From positions 1-64,000 of the forward strand of contig CAWITA010000014.1 of assembly GCA_963838835.1 (NCBI GenBank): 64,000 nucleotides of DNA, in the 5' to 3' direction. The notes beneath the pieces were generated by a model, which saw nothing but the letters and a program-made list of their open reading frames with translations, had not been told where the DNA came from and made no database searches. A program made the translations under genes and the position numbers. This stretch comes from Bog-473 sp963838835. Lineage in GTDB: Bacteria > Actinomycetota > Acidimicrobiia > Acidimicrobiales > RAAP-2. This document shows, in pieces, positions 18,659 through 27,653 of this stretch (position 1 is the stretch's first letter; the number at the start of each line of letters is the position of its first letter).

Positions 18659-19181
18659 TCACCCACCAAGATCCCTCACCAAGTACACCAGCTCACCTTT
18701 GTCATCCGCGGTCACTCTGTCGCGGTGAAAGCTCAGATTCTCCAGGACCCGGAATGAGGCGGTATTCCAGCTCCCCACCGTCGCCCACAGGCGCCGGCGC
18801 CCGGTCCGGGTGGCCGCCTCCACTACGGCCTCGCATGCCTCGGTTGCGTATCCCAGACCTCGATAATGTGTCGGCAGCAGCTCGTAGGCGATTTCAGGCT
18901 CATCCAAGCCGGTCCGACCCACGATAAGACCGCAATAACCGATTGGCACGCCCTCCCCTCTTAACTCGATGGCCAATAACCCGATGCCGCGATCAACAGA
19001 TTCGGTCCGCCGGTGGGATGTCTAGGCGAAGCCGTTCCTCCTGGACGGTCCGTTCCCGCCGCCCGCTGTGCTCTTCGAGCAAGTCCAGGTTCCAAGACGC
19101 ATCTTCAGGTCCCATCAGCCGCAGCGTCAGTCGTTCGGTGGCGAGCCGGAGGTCCATCGGTCTATAAGCGCTGTGGGTCAC
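18659..19181 (-). pseudogene. GNAT-family N-acetyltransferase, frameshifted
   Basis: The N-terminal piece (19181 or 19157 down to about 18995) reads 'LATERLTLRLMGPEDASW', the start of RimJ/RimL-type acetyltransferases. The second frame continues 'AIELRGEGVPIGYCGLIVGR' and the acetyl-CoA motif region 'LLPTHYRGLGYATEACEA', then 'RLWATVGSWNTASFRVLENL'. The two frames join near 18990-19005 and a one-base shift restores the usual sequence. The repaired protein has about 173 residues, normal for the family. It would acetylate an amine of a metabolite, antibiotic or protein N-terminus. The gene is otherwise well preserved, so the break is recent or a sequencing error. Confidence 0.75.
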
Positions 19182-19432
19182 GGGTTCCGATTCTCCCCGT
19201 TACCACCATGACCCGCGATCCGCGCTCGATATGACCTGACAGGTCCTAAGTACACCTAGGGACAGAGGGCGACCGAATACGGTCCAATCGTGAGCCTCTG
19301 CCTGGCCTGCGCTTCTGTGGCGGGCCTGTCTCCCGCCTGCCAGACTGACCGCCGGCACGCCGGGGTCTTCGCAAGGCCGCGGGGGCGCGGGATTTACTCC
19401 CGTACCCACCGCCCGCGTGCCCGTAGCGAGGT

Positions 19433-19462
19433 GACCCCGGCCCGCGTGATCGGGCCGGGGTC
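19433..19462 (+). terminator. strong hairpin, possible terminator
   Basis: A perfect 12-bp stem, GACCCCGGCCCG paired with CGGGCCGGGGTC, surrounds a 6-base loop. It is followed by a weakly T-rich GCTTCGTCTTT on the plus strand. No intact gene ends directly before it, so it may have terminated a lost transcript. Confidence 0.45.
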
Positions 19463-19600
19463 GCTTCGTCTTTCGGCAATCCATCCTCTGGGGTTGAGGG
19501 TTCGACCTTCGCCTACCGCGTGGACCCGATGCCGTTTGCCCGGCGACCGCTGGTGGCTCCTTTTTCGACTGGGGCTATAACCCCGCCGACCAGCTAGGAG

Positions 19601-20152
19601 ATGGTGATCCAACGAGGAGAGCGGTTGCTGATCGGTTCACGTCACCTGCCTTCCCAGGTCCAGCAGGTCTCGATGGGCGGCAGCAGCGCTTACAACGGCC
19701 AGACGGTGGCCATCTTGGAGAACGGATCCGTCTGGACCTGGGGATCGGACCGCTACGGCCAGCTCGGCAACGGAGAGGTGTCCGCCGATTCTGCTCCGAC
19801 CAGGGTCTCGGTTCCGGCGGGCATCTCGTTCGCACTGGTGGACTCCGGCGGAGCCACCGAATACGGCATCGACACCCAGGGTGCCGTGTGGTCGTGGGGC
19901 CAGAACAACCAAGGTGAGCTCGGGACAAAACACCATGGGCCATCGGACGTACCGGCCCAGACCGGCTTGGTCTTGAGCTGCGTGTCTTCCACGGCGGCGA
20001 ACGTCGCAGACTGGCTCGACCAGCAACACGCGACGATCGGCTGCGACGCCCGGAAAGGCGGTAGTCAGTTTCGCGTAACTCATCCGGTGTGCAATGGCAC
20101 CCAACGCATCGTGGCTCGAGACCATCAGAGGGTTTTCGGTACGACTGCGTGA
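19601..20152 (+). pseudogene. RCC1-repeat protein fragment
   Basis: Two RCC1 blades are visible: 'TVAILENGSVWTWGSDRYGQ' followed by LGNGE (about residues 34-60), and 'YGIDTQGAVWSWGQNNQGEL' (about 88-110). The sequence after 'VLSCVSSTAANVADWL' loses the repeat character. A complete RCC1 propeller needs about seven blades, so this is a fragment lacking N-terminal signal and most repeats. Family members in actinobacteria are usually exported. The ATG at 19601 is simply the first start in the frame and need not be real. It lies between a solitary hairpin and a repeat-rich region. Confidence 0.6.
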
Positions 20153-20302
20153 ACGAACCGAATTAGCACTGCCCCGTAACGCCGGTCCGAGATAGCGACA
20201 CATTCCGTAGTGCCTACTTGAGGTTGCAAGCGGGCGGCCCAGGGATTTCGCCCTAGGCCCTGTTCGCGTTCTCCTTCTATCTGAGCTGAGCTTTCGCTTT
20301 AG
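20153..20302. other. no recognisable gene
   Basis: This short spacer between the RCC1 fragment and the first copy of a degenerate repeat contains nothing recognised. Confidence 0.4.
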
Positions 20303-20412
20303 GGAAAGTTGGACTCGGAGTACCGGGGCATTCGCACCGCCTCCCGTCCTCGATCCCAAACTAAGAGCGGCCCGGCGTCAACCTTCAATGCCGAGGCAGC
20401 GACGTGCGAGTG
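20303..20412 (+). repeat. degenerate dispersed repeat, copy 1
   Basis: This segment is about 75 percent identical by eye to 20801-20913. Both contain an exact 20-base core, TTCGCACCGCCTCCCGTCCT (20331-20350 here, 20828-20847 in copy 2). The copies are about 500 bp apart in direct orientation and may be remnants of a transposable or integrative element. Confidence 0.55.
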
Positions 20413-20545
20413 GCCGTTCCCGCCACCAGGTCGTATACCAATCTCAGTCGGAACCCAGCCGATCTCTAGTTTGAGTAAGACGGCCGCTGCTACGGGAGCC
20501 GTGGTCGCCCACGTCGACCCAGCGGCGGCGGTGCGGTCGCTGGCG

Positions 20546-20597
20546 CTCTAGGGGCAACGACGGCCCCTAGCGTTCCGGGCCGCCCTTCGGGGCGGTC
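20546..20597 (+). terminator. paired hairpins, possible terminator
   Basis: CTAGGGGC pairs with GCCCCTAG (20546-20570), and CCGCCC pairs with GGGCGG around a TTCG loop (20580-20595), followed by TCGTTTCG. Stable UUCG hairpins often mark transcript ends, but no intact gene feeds into it. Confidence 0.35.
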
Positions 20598-20800
20598 GTT
20601 TCGCGTTCCGACGCCGTATCAACGCCTGTCGCTAGTGCCTCTCCTCTAGCGGGTCTCGCGTCATCAGCCTGACCCATCGCGCATGGGGGGAATGAGCGAG
20701 CGCTGCGGCCGGTCCCAGCAGAGACCGGTCGCTTCGCGTCACGGCTCAAGTTGCTCCCGCAGGCCGGCGAGCCCCACTCCTCTTGTCGACCTTGTGCCCT

Positions 20801-20913
20801 GGGAACTTGGCTTGGAGCACGCGGGCCTTCGCACCGCCTCCCGTCCTACATCCCGAACCAATAGCGGCCCTGGCTCAACATCCATGGCCGGGGCCGCTAC
20901 GCGTCACGGCCCA
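20801..20913 (+). repeat. degenerate dispersed repeat, copy 2
   Basis: This is the second copy of the repeat at 20303-20412. It ends about 40 bp before the transposase remnant at 20949. Confidence 0.55.
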
Positions 20914-20948
20914 GCTGCGCGAACGTCGTTCCCGGTGGTCAATCTGTT

Positions 20949-21157
20949 CGCTGAGAATCGACACCGAGGAGTTCTACCGGGGCCTCCTGGGGGTGGTGAT
21001 CGACTCGAACGAGCTCTTCAACGAGAAGCTCAAGGAGTGGCAGGACTTCTACAACTACGCTCGCCCCCACGGCTCCCTGGGCGGACAGACACCCTATGAA
21101 GCGGGGGCTCGCTTACGACGACCGCCGCGTCGGCACCGACCACTGCACCGCCTCTGA
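20949..21157 (+). pseudogene. IS481-like transposase, C-terminal remnant
   Basis: About 60 residues remain: 'RIDTEEFYRGLLGVVIDSNE' followed by 'KEWQDFYNYARPHGSLGGQT' and 'PYEAGARLRRPP'. This is the end of an rve/DDE integrase core. The second Asp and everything N-terminal are missing; the final Glu region of such enzymes lies just upstream of the kept part. The fragment has no start codon context and no inverted repeats that I can identify. It shows that at least one more insertion sequence once resided here. Confidence 0.7.
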
Positions 21158-21460
21158 AACTTCCCAGGGGCGATCGACGAAATTCCCCAGTTGTCTGACC
21201 GTGAGACCATCGCGCCCACGGCGTTCTTCAGTTGTTCGGGTTCGGCACCCTTTGATTCTCTTTTAGCCGTTGTGGCAGCAGCCGCTTGTGCAACCTGCAA
21301 ACAGTCCCGCTGTCAAAACGATCCCAATGCAGAACTTCCAATGTACAGTTTCACCAACCATCTCCTAAACGATCCAGACGCTCGACCGAGCACGTTCTCG
21401 CATGGCTCAAAGGCGTGGTTGCGCTGCAGAGCGTCGAGGCACGGTCTACCGTTGTTACCT
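21158..21460. other. no recognisable gene
   Basis: Only short frames without recognisable similarity occur between the transposase remnant and a small ORF. Confidence 0.4.
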
Positions 21461-21637
21461 ATGGACGACGAGCAGCGGGTTCAGATTGTCGATCTACTCC
21501 ATACGGCCAACGATGCGCTGGTGGAGCTAGCCCGAGGGCTTGACTGGGACGATGACGAGGTAAACGCACTAGGTGCCTTCAACAGGGCATCAGCTGCCAT
21601 TCAGTCAGCGATTGCCATCCTTGAGCCGAACAGATAG
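21461..21637 (+). CDS. small hypothetical protein, 58 aa
   Basis: ATG 21461 opens a short acidic helical protein, 'MDDEQRVQIVDLLHTANDAL' then 'ALGAFNRASAAIQSAIAIL'. Its alternating hydrophobic pattern suggests two amphipathic helices. No family was recognised. The ribosome-binding site is weak. A longer frame extends upstream to 21191 but its extra residues look non-coding. It could be a real small protein or a chance frame. Confidence 0.4.
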   Translation: MDDEQRVQIVDLLHTANDALVELARGLDWDDDEVNALGAFNRASAAIQSAIAILEPNR

Positions 21638-21918
21638 GTCACATTGGCTCAGTGTCTCGGTTCGACCACCGCAGGTGATACAGCCTGTCGTGTTCGTCCC
21701 GCTGCTCACGGACGTTCTGAAGATTGGCCTTCCTCGCAACCCAACTCTTCAGGAGTGCGTCGCCGGTGGTTCAACTTCACACCGCAGTACGCACAACACA
21801 GTGACTAGCTGTCGCCAATCTCATACACCCGTGCGTAGTGAGGCTGCGGGCGCTCCTTCGTCACGGCTCAATGGTGACATACGAGCGCAGCCGCCAGCGC
21901 AGATCGTATCGTGACCCG
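21638..21918. other. no recognisable gene
   Basis: Nothing recognised here before the lipoprotein-like frame. Confidence 0.4.
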
Positions 21919-22263
21919 ATGCTGTGCAAGGCAGCCGCCCTGGCCCTGGTGATTCCCGCCCTCACCCTTGCGGCGTGCTCATCACACCCGGTGTCTATTC
22001 AGACCACCACGTCAACGACGAACGTAGCGAACTTGATGGCCCAGTTCACGAGCGACCTGAACACCGAAGTCGCCGCCGATCACTCATACATGGGCCGTGT
22101 GAACCTGATCAATGCAGCCGTCACGAAGCAGACGGCGTTGACGGCGAGCAACACCACATCGTCATCGCTGTCGCTGCTAATCGGCCCACCGAGGATGACG
22201 ATGCCTCGATCAACGAGACCGTCAGCGAATGCAGCGTTTCTTCCCAGGCTTGCTGCTCGGTAA
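21919..22263 (+). pseudogene. lipoprotein, probably truncated at its 3' end
   Basis: The start MLCKAAALALVIPALTLAAC has a signal peptide with lipobox LAAC and should give a diacylglyceryl lipoprotein. The mature part (SSHPVSIQTTTSTTNVANLM, then FTSDLNTEVAADHS) is a Thr/Ser-rich linker and the start of a domain. From about 22080 the frame runs antisense to the YCII-like gene on the other strand and loses protein character. A deletion that joined the tails of two convergent genes would explain this. The N-terminal half is convincing and the C-terminus is not. Confidence 0.5.
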
Positions 22264-22321
22264 TGCCACGGGCGTGATCCCAGTTCGGCCGCTTCGCCCT
22301 AGTGACTGTGAACGTTGCCAT
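22080..22321 (-). pseudogene. YCII-related protein, frameshifted and truncated
   Basis: The N-terminal 'MATFTVTRAKRPNWDHARGI' and 'TEQQAWEE', then after a one-base shift 'AAFADGLVDRGIVILGGPIS' and 'DSDDDVVLLAVNAV', match YCII/DGPF-related proteins. The remaining 'CFVTAALIRFTRPMYE' looks foreign, so the true C-terminus is lost. Its start lies 19 bp after the stop of the sigma-factor gene with a GGGGAGG ribosome-binding site, so the two formed an operon. YCII-related proteins accompany ECF sigma factors in actinobacteria, with unknown mechanism. The frameshift lies near 22225-22235. Confidence 0.6.
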
Positions 22322-22340
22322 TGCGCCTCCCCGGGGGTTG

Positions 22341-23334
22341 CTAACCACTGGGTACGGTGGGTGGCAAGCCGAAAAGGGCGAGCAGGCTTCTGTCTCCAAA
22401 TCGGGTTATCGCTGAAATCTGCCCTGCAGACACGGTCAATACCAGGATCCCGCTGGCCCGATGGACGTTTGCGTTCGGGTCCTGGAGGTAATAGCCGAAC
22501 GCCTGCTGGTTGTTGGCTCTGGTCGGTACGAGCTTGAGGTCTTGACCCCAGACGCCCCGACTGTGGAGGTACTCGGCGATGACCCGCGGGCCTCGCAACT
22601 CGAATGGCTCCGGTGGCATCGTGAACCTGGCGTCATCGCTCAGCAGGGCGATCACTCCTTCGAGATCGCCCTGCTGGACTGAGTCGACGAACCGGTCCAC
22701 GGCCTTTGCCTCATATTCAGATCGCACTCGAGGAACATGGTCCGGAACTCCTCCCAGATGTTCGACCCTGGCTCGCGCCCGCTGCAGGGCGCTGTTCACC
22801 GACGCTGGAGTGGACTCAAGCATCTCAGCGACCTCGGACGCTGAGAACCCGAGCACATCGCGCAGGACCAAAGCAGCGCGCTCGCTGGGTGGGCAGTCGT
22901 TGCAGGCCGGCGACGAAGGACAACGCGATGGACTCACGCGCGTCATAGCGGGCTTCGGGGCCGAGGTCGACGTCATCCATCAAGGCGTCCGGGTAGGGCT
23001 CGAGCCACCACGGTTCGTCAGACGGTATCGCCTCGGCGAAGGGGGACCTCGATTCGGGCATGGGCGCAACCTTTGGTCGGCGGGCGTTGTCACGGAGGTA
23101 GTTGAGGCAGCGGTTCGTGGCGATGCGGTAGAGCCACGCTCGAAGCGATCGGCCGTCGAAGCGATCAAGTGCTTGCCACGCCGACAACAGAGTCTCTTGG
23201 CTTGAGTCCTCGGCGTCTTGGAACGACCCGAGGATCCGGTAGCAGTGCACATGGAGTTCGCGGCGATACGGGTCCGTTAGTTCCCGGAAGGCGTCGCTGT
23301 CGCCTGCCCGGGCCAGGGCAAGGGCATCGGTCAT
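22341..23334 (-). pseudogene. ECF sigma factor with C-terminal SnoaL-like domain, frameshifted
   Basis: Region 2 is at residues about 12-80 ('AFRELTDPYRRELHVHCYRI', then 'DAEDSSQETLLSAWQAL'). Region 4 is 'SERAALVLRDVLGFSASEVA' with 'EMLESTPASVNSALQRAR'. An NTF2/SnoaL-like domain follows ('VDRFVDSVQQGDLEGVIALL', 'LRGPRVIAEYLHSRGVW'). This is the architecture of the SigJ/SigG-type extracytoplasmic sigma factors, in which the C-terminal domain controls activity without a classical anti-sigma factor. One extra G in GGG 22891-22893 breaks the frame between regions 2 and 4. The repaired length, 330 residues, is normal. The start ATG is at 23334. A YCII-type gene follows in the same operon. Confidence 0.8.
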
Positions 23335-23470
23335 GTTCCTCCCATCTCTTCGGATTGAAGCCTCCTGCATGTTGCAACACCAGCGGCTCCGCAAAATCAT
23401 CGCTGAATCGTCGAGTCAATCGGTGTTTGAACTTCCGTAGCCCCCGCCCTGCGACGTTAGGAGGCATGAC

Positions 23471-23668
23471 ATGACCCAGCTCAGCATTCAGAAGGAACTC
23501 GTCGACGACCGACGGCGCGATCTGGCGGCCCACCGCCATGGATCCGCATCGCCGGTGCGGTTTGAGGCCCAAAGGCCCGCCCAGACCGAGCCCCGTCGCT
23601 GGCGGACGTTCTCCCTGCTGAGGTTGATGAGGCGAAAGCGCACGGGTTCGATCCGACCGACTATGTGA
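23471..23668 (+). CDS. small hypothetical protein, 65 aa
   Basis: The ATG at 23471 has a strong TTAGGAGG ribosome-binding site. The product begins 'MTQLSIQKELVDDRRRDLAA', a charged amphipathic helix like many small actinobacterial proteins encoded next to sigma factors, but the C-terminal half (RRWRTFSLLRLMRRKRTGS) is arginine-rich and may be out of frame. It is divergent from the sigma-factor gene, 136 bp away. Function is unknown. Confidence 0.4.
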   Translation: MTQLSIQKELVDDRRRDLAAHRHGSASPVRFEAQRPAQTEPRRWRTFSLLRLMRRKRTGSIRPTM

Positions 23669-24019
23669 GCCCGACCGACGTCGGCGCGTTGCTCGGCCAG
23701 GGCCGGCACGTTGTCCTCGACGAGCGGCGACCACGTGACGTGACTGCCGGGGCCGGCGCCCATCACAAACATGACGTGGTGTTGCTGGCGCGACGCCTTG
23801 GCTAGGAACTCCGCAGCGCCGGAGGTTTCCCGAAGGTCGCACGAAGACCTTTCTGGGCTCGCCCTGACAGGACGGCTCGCTCCGCGACCGAAGGTCTGAG
23901 CCGGGTCAACAGGGGCTAAATGCCCCAGAAGATCGGTGAACACAGGCCAATGACGTGTCACCTATCGCCGTCAGCATGAGGTCATGCCGGCCGCTGCTCG
24001 TCGACCTAGCGTTGGGGCC
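23669..24019. other. no assigned gene
   Basis: A minus-strand frame (about 23488-23961) contains 'QHHVMFVMGAGPGSHVTWSP', which looks protein-like, but I could not place it in a family or find a credible start. Confidence 0.35.
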
Positions 24020-24518
24020 ATGGCCCGCGAGGCTGGCCCTAGCGACGAGGACTACGGCAGTGCCGCCCGCCTCGGGCTGCTCGGTCTGATACCGGACCAG
24101 GACGCGGACTCCATCATGGAGCAACTGGCCGCCCTGCATCCTCGCAACAACACCTTCCCGGCTGAGGTCCTGCTCGAGCTGGCGGCCGAGGCTATCGAGG
24201 AGTCCCGAGCCTCAGCGATCGACCCGATCCGAATACGAGGGGATGCGCGATCGCCATCTCCCGGAGTACCGGTTCCGTGGCAAGTCCGAGTGGCACAAGA
24301 GTCACTACGCCCTCATGGCCGCGGCCATGATCAGGGCCGGCGTCTACCCCGATCTCCTCGACGAGGCTGACGGGTGGGGTATCGACGACATGTGGGAGTA
24401 CGCCTTTTACGCCGTGGTGCTCTGCGGCCGGGTGGCGGCCGAACGGACCGGACGACCACTCGAGCAAGTCGCATCCGCACTGGCCGAGCGGCGGGGCATC
24501 GACCTGAGGGACTCCTAA
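24020..24518 (+). pseudogene. conserved actinobacterial hypothetical protein, frameshifted
   Basis: The first frame runs from ATG 24020 ('MAREAGPSDEDYGSAARLGL', 'FPAEVLLELAAEAIEE'). One extra A at 24232-24233 breaks it. After repair it continues 'YEGMRDRHLPEYRFRGKSEW', 'KSHYALMAAAMIRAGVYPDL' and 'DDMWEYAFYAVVLCGRVAAE'. The last part matches, from memory, a common uncharacterised actinobacterial family often found near integrases or phage-like genes. The repaired protein has 165 residues and is mostly helical. Its stop overlaps the end of the converging recombinase pseudogene. Function is unknown. Confidence 0.6.
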
Positions 24519-25424
24519 CCGCCAGCCACGAGGCCACCACGACGTAGGCGGCATGGCGGTCGAAGTTCTCCCGCCGGCATTCATAGATGGTGGTCCTCCT
24601 CGGATCGGCATGCCGTGCTGCGATCTGGACGTCACGCAGCGGCACCCCCGCGTCGAGCGCCGCCATGATGAAAGCGGCACAGAGCATGTGGGGGTGGACG
24701 ATCCCGAGGCCGGCCCGCTTGCCGATGGAGCGGATCCAGCGGTGCGCCGTGCGTCGGTCGAGCCGCTGACCGTCGTGGCGATGCAGGATCGGTCCCTCGC
24801 ATCGCTCGCCGAGGGCAAGGTCGATCGTCCGGGCCACCCGGGGGACCAGGGGAATCACGGCCGGCTTGTTGCCCTTCCCGATGATGCGCAGCGTCCGATG
24901 CCCCCGCCGAAGGCGAGGTCCTCGGCATCGGTGGCACAGGCCTCGCTCACCCGCAGACCGTTCAGGCCCAGCAAAGCGGCCAGGGCGGCGTGGTCGGAGT
25001 CGTAGCGCTCGGCGGTGAACAGGAACCGGCCGAGCTCGCCCCGGTCGAGGCCACGCCCTTCACTCGGGTAGACCTTGGGCCGGCGGGCGAACTGCGCTGG
25101 GTTCGATGGAATCCGGCCGTCGATGTGCGCGAAGCGGTAGAAGCCATTGATGGTCGACAGCCGCCGGTCGATGGTGGAAGCGGCCAGTCCCCGTTCCTCC
25201 ATGGTGCTGCGCCACAACTCGATGTGCGCCCGCTTGGCCTCAAGAACGTCGAGACCGACGTCGGTGCACCACTGGAAGAACGTGCGCAGGTCGTAGCGAT
25301 AGGTCTCGAGGGTTCGACTGCTGTAGCGGGCCAGGTACGCGGCAGCGGCCATCTGGGCCTGGGCGAACGGATCGGCGTCGCGAGCGCTCACCAGCGCTAC
25401 GGAATTGGGCAAAGGGGTGGGCAC
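24515..25424 (-). pseudogene. tyrosine recombinase (XerC/D or phage integrase type), frameshifted
   Basis: The N-terminal SAM-like DNA-binding domain is 'YSSRTLETYRYDLRTFFQWC' with 'STIDRRLSTINGFYRFAHID'. The catalytic domain shows Arg I in 'ALLGLNGLRVSEAC'. A frameshift in the C5 run 24901-24905 separates it from 'GKGNKPAVIPLVPRVARTID', then 'HPHMLCAAFIMAALDAGVPL', 'VQIAARHADPRRTTIYECRR'. The usual HxLR box reads HMLC, so catalytic Arg II is replaced by Cys. The nucleophile Tyr remains in 'TTIYECRREN'. A further shift near the end affects the terminal residues. It cannot be active as written and was probably once linked to mobility of this region. Confidence 0.8.
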
Positions 25425-25525
25425 GACTTCCTCCTTATGTCTAGGAGGACAGCGGACACCTCAGCGGCCGTCAATGCCCGGGGCGCCCGTAGCCGGCAGC
25501 GATCGATCTGGGATGGCTGAAGGGG

Positions 25526-26330
25526 TCAGTCAACCGTCCTCGTTCCTACGACTCGATAAAGCTGCCAGGATCCGGGGAGACCCTTGAGCTCGTACCTGTC
25601 GTGCTCTGCGAACGCGATACCGAAGCCTGTTACAGCAGTCTTTACGCCTTCGCTAACCAGCACCTCCGCCGGACCCGCCAAGTCACACACTCGGCTGGCG
25701 ATGTTGACGTGAAGACCAGCGAGGTCCCCACCGCGTTTTTCCACGTCGCCTGTGTCCAATCCAGCGCGCAGAATGAGACCCATAGCCCTTGCGCGGTTGA
25801 CAATCTCGATAGCGCAGCGGATGGCACTTCCATTGGCATCGAAGGTCGCCAGAACACCGTCACCAGTACCCTTGACATGACGGCCACGGTGGCGGGCGAG
25901 TACATCGCTGACCATCACGTCATGGTCGTCTGTTAACCGTGACCATTCTCGAGCACTTAGTCGGGCCTGCTGCTCCGTTGAGCCGACTATGTCGGTGAAG
26001 AGAACCGTCGTATTGAAGACATTCGCCTCACCAGTTGAAGAACCGGTCAGGAACTCCTCGATCTGGTCCACCAACGCATCGCAGTCGCCGACGAAGTAGA
26101 GATGATCTTCTCCCGGAAGAACAACGAACTTCGCGCCTGGGACGTGCTCAGCGAGGTAGCGACCGGCTCCGAGGTGGATGAAACGATCGTCCTCGCGGTG
26201 AAGCACGAGAGTGCGAGCAGTGATCGAGGAAAGGAGATGGCACGCGTCTAGTTCGCAGAGCTGTCGTAGATTCTCGGAGTACTCGGAGGGGTCGACTTGA
26301 GCCCAGCCTTCCTGTAGGGACCGCACGGGG
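25526..26330 (-). pseudogene. alpha/beta-hydrolase-class III cyclase fusion, N-terminally truncated
   Basis: The kept part starts in the last quarter of the hydrolase ('ITARTLVLHREDDRFIHLGA', catalytic His region 'LPGEDHLYFVG'). It continues into a complete class III cyclase domain: 'TTVLFTDIVGSTEQQARLSA', 'RHVKGTGDGVLATFDANGSA', 'LHVNIASRVCDLAG', and the end 'ELKGLPGSWQLYRVVG'. The two metal-binding aspartates and the Asn/Arg pair expected for catalysis are present. About 190 N-terminal residues including the nucleophile are missing. The fragment abuts the 3' end of the AlkA gene. A start at 26368 exists but lies inside that gene. The cyclase domain may still be translatable, but there is no good start. 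Confidence 0.75.
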
Positions 26331-27281
26331 TCACAGTCCTGGCGTTCTGGTGATGGCTTGTCCTGCAATTTCGTGGGTCTCGTCTTCGAGCATGATGCGG
26401 AGGAGGAGCGCGACCCACGTGCGGTAGGGTTTCCAGACCTCGCTGATCTCGGCGATGTCGGCGGCGCTGAGCGGTGCCTTCATGTCGTAGGCGATCGCCA
26501 TCGCTCGAGCGAGGCGTGGCTCGGCGGTGGGCATGAAGTCCGGATCACCTGCGCCGCGGAGAAGAATCAGTTCGGCCGAGAACGGGCCGATTCCGGTAAT
26601 GGCGATCAACTCCTCGAGGGCTTGGGAACGAGGGAGTGACCTCAGCCGGGCGGCGCCAAGGGTCCCACCGAGAGCGGCCTCGGCGATACCTTGAAGGCGC
26701 TGAAGTTTGGTCTCGCTCAGCCCATTGATCGTGGACAGCTGGGCCAGCTTGGTTGGGTTCGGGAAGGCGCGGACCATTCGACCGCCAACGTCGATGGTCT
26801 CACCGTGCTCAGCGGTGATGCCAGCCTTGATCGCGGCTGCCTGCACGATTCGGGTTCGCTGTCCGATCACCGACCACGCTGCCGCTTCGTAGGGCGACCA
26901 GAAGCATACGGGGCGGAGGCCGGGATACCTCGACTGGAGTTGAGCGACTACTGGGTCGTGACGAGCGATGTCCGGAAAGCCTCGACCGTCGATGTCGAGC
27001 GAAAGGATCCGCTCGACCTGCTCGACTGCCGCCGCGACTACCGCTGGGGCAAGCGTGTCGCCCCCGTGAACCGTGCCGTGAACCGCACCGGTCTCCTGGT
27101 GGACGCGCACTGCCACTGGGTCCCAGTAGCCGTCGACGCAAAAGGCCATCTCCAAGCTCGCGGTTGACTCGCTGTCGTAGGCGGCTGGAGCGAATCCCTC
27201 GAGGTACCGAATCGATGCCGCCAACGAAAACGGGCCCTTCGGGGAGAAAACAAAGCTTGTGGCGGGAGTCATCTCAGCCAT
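26331..27281 (-). CDS. DNA-3-methyladenine glycosylase, AlkA type, 316 aa
   Basis: This base-excision repair enzyme removes alkylated purines. The HhH-GPD fold is visible: 'SPYEAAAWSVIGQRTRIVQA' (entry helix with the AlkA-like QR), the helix-hairpin-helix 'ELIAITGIGPFSAELILLRG', and the catalytic Asp in 'GAGDPDFMPTAEPRLARAMA'. The N-terminal 110 residues form the AlkA_N beta domain. Length is normal. The start overlaps the end of the VOC gene by 8 bases, so the two are cotranscribed from the operator region at 27654-27703. The C-terminus adjoins the hydrolase-cyclase fragment. Confidence 0.85.
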   Translation of the reverse strand: MAEMTPATSFVFSPKGPFSLAASIRYLEGFAPAAYDSESTASLEMAFCVDGYWDPVAVRVHQETGAVHGTVHGGDTLAPAVVAAAVEQVERILSLDIDGRGFPDIARHDPVVAQLQSRYPGLRPVCFWSPYEAAAWSVIGQRTRIVQAAAIKAGITAEHGETIDVGGRMVRAFPNPTKLAQLSTINGLSETKLQRLQGIAEAALGGTLGAARLRSLPRSQALEELIAITGIGPFSAELILLRGAGDPDFMPTAEPRLARAMAIAYDMKAPLSAADIAEISEVWKPYRTWVALLLRIMLEDETHEIAGQAITRTPGL

Positions 27282-27630
27282 GAATAGTCACGGCGTAGCC
27301 GTCGGGATCGGCGAAGGTGAAGGTGAGACCGAAAGGTCCATCGAAAGGTGCGACCAGGATCGGGACTCCGGCGAGAACCATTGCATCGTGCAGCTCCTGC
27401 GGATCGTCCGCCTTCAGCCAGATGGCCACACCCCACCCGAGGTGCTCGACAGCCTCAAGATCGACGAGTGGCTCCCGCACGGCGAACGCGATGGGCTCCG
27501 TGGCGAATACCACCGCGTGGTCAGGACTCACCTGAGCACGGGCGAGGCCAAGGTGCTCGGTGTAGAAGGCTGCGGAAGCCTCCAGATCGCGAACCTGGAG
27601 AGCGATGAAGTCAGGGCCGAGTGCGGTCAT
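27274..27630 (-). CDS. VOC-family protein, 118 aa
   Basis: This is a glyoxalase/bleomycin-resistance-fold protein: 'DFIALQVRDLEASAAFYTEH', 'HLGWGVAIWLKADDPQELHD', and the terminal 'FTFADPDGYAVTIHG' with the conserved acidic metal ligand region. It overlaps the AlkA gene (translational coupling) and diverges from the MarR gene, so MarR probably represses both. The pairing suggests a role in tolerance to a toxic electrophile or DNA-damaging compound, but this is inference from context. The protein is intact and of typical one-module length. Confidence 0.8.
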   Translation of the reverse strand: MTALGPDFIALQVRDLEASAAFYTEHLGLARAQVSPDHAVVFATEPIAFAVREPLVDLEAVEHLGWGVAIWLKADDPQELHDAMVLAGVPILVAPFDGPFGLTFTFADPDGYAVTIHG

Positions 27631-27653
27631 TGGGTGTCCATTTCTGTGAGTGG

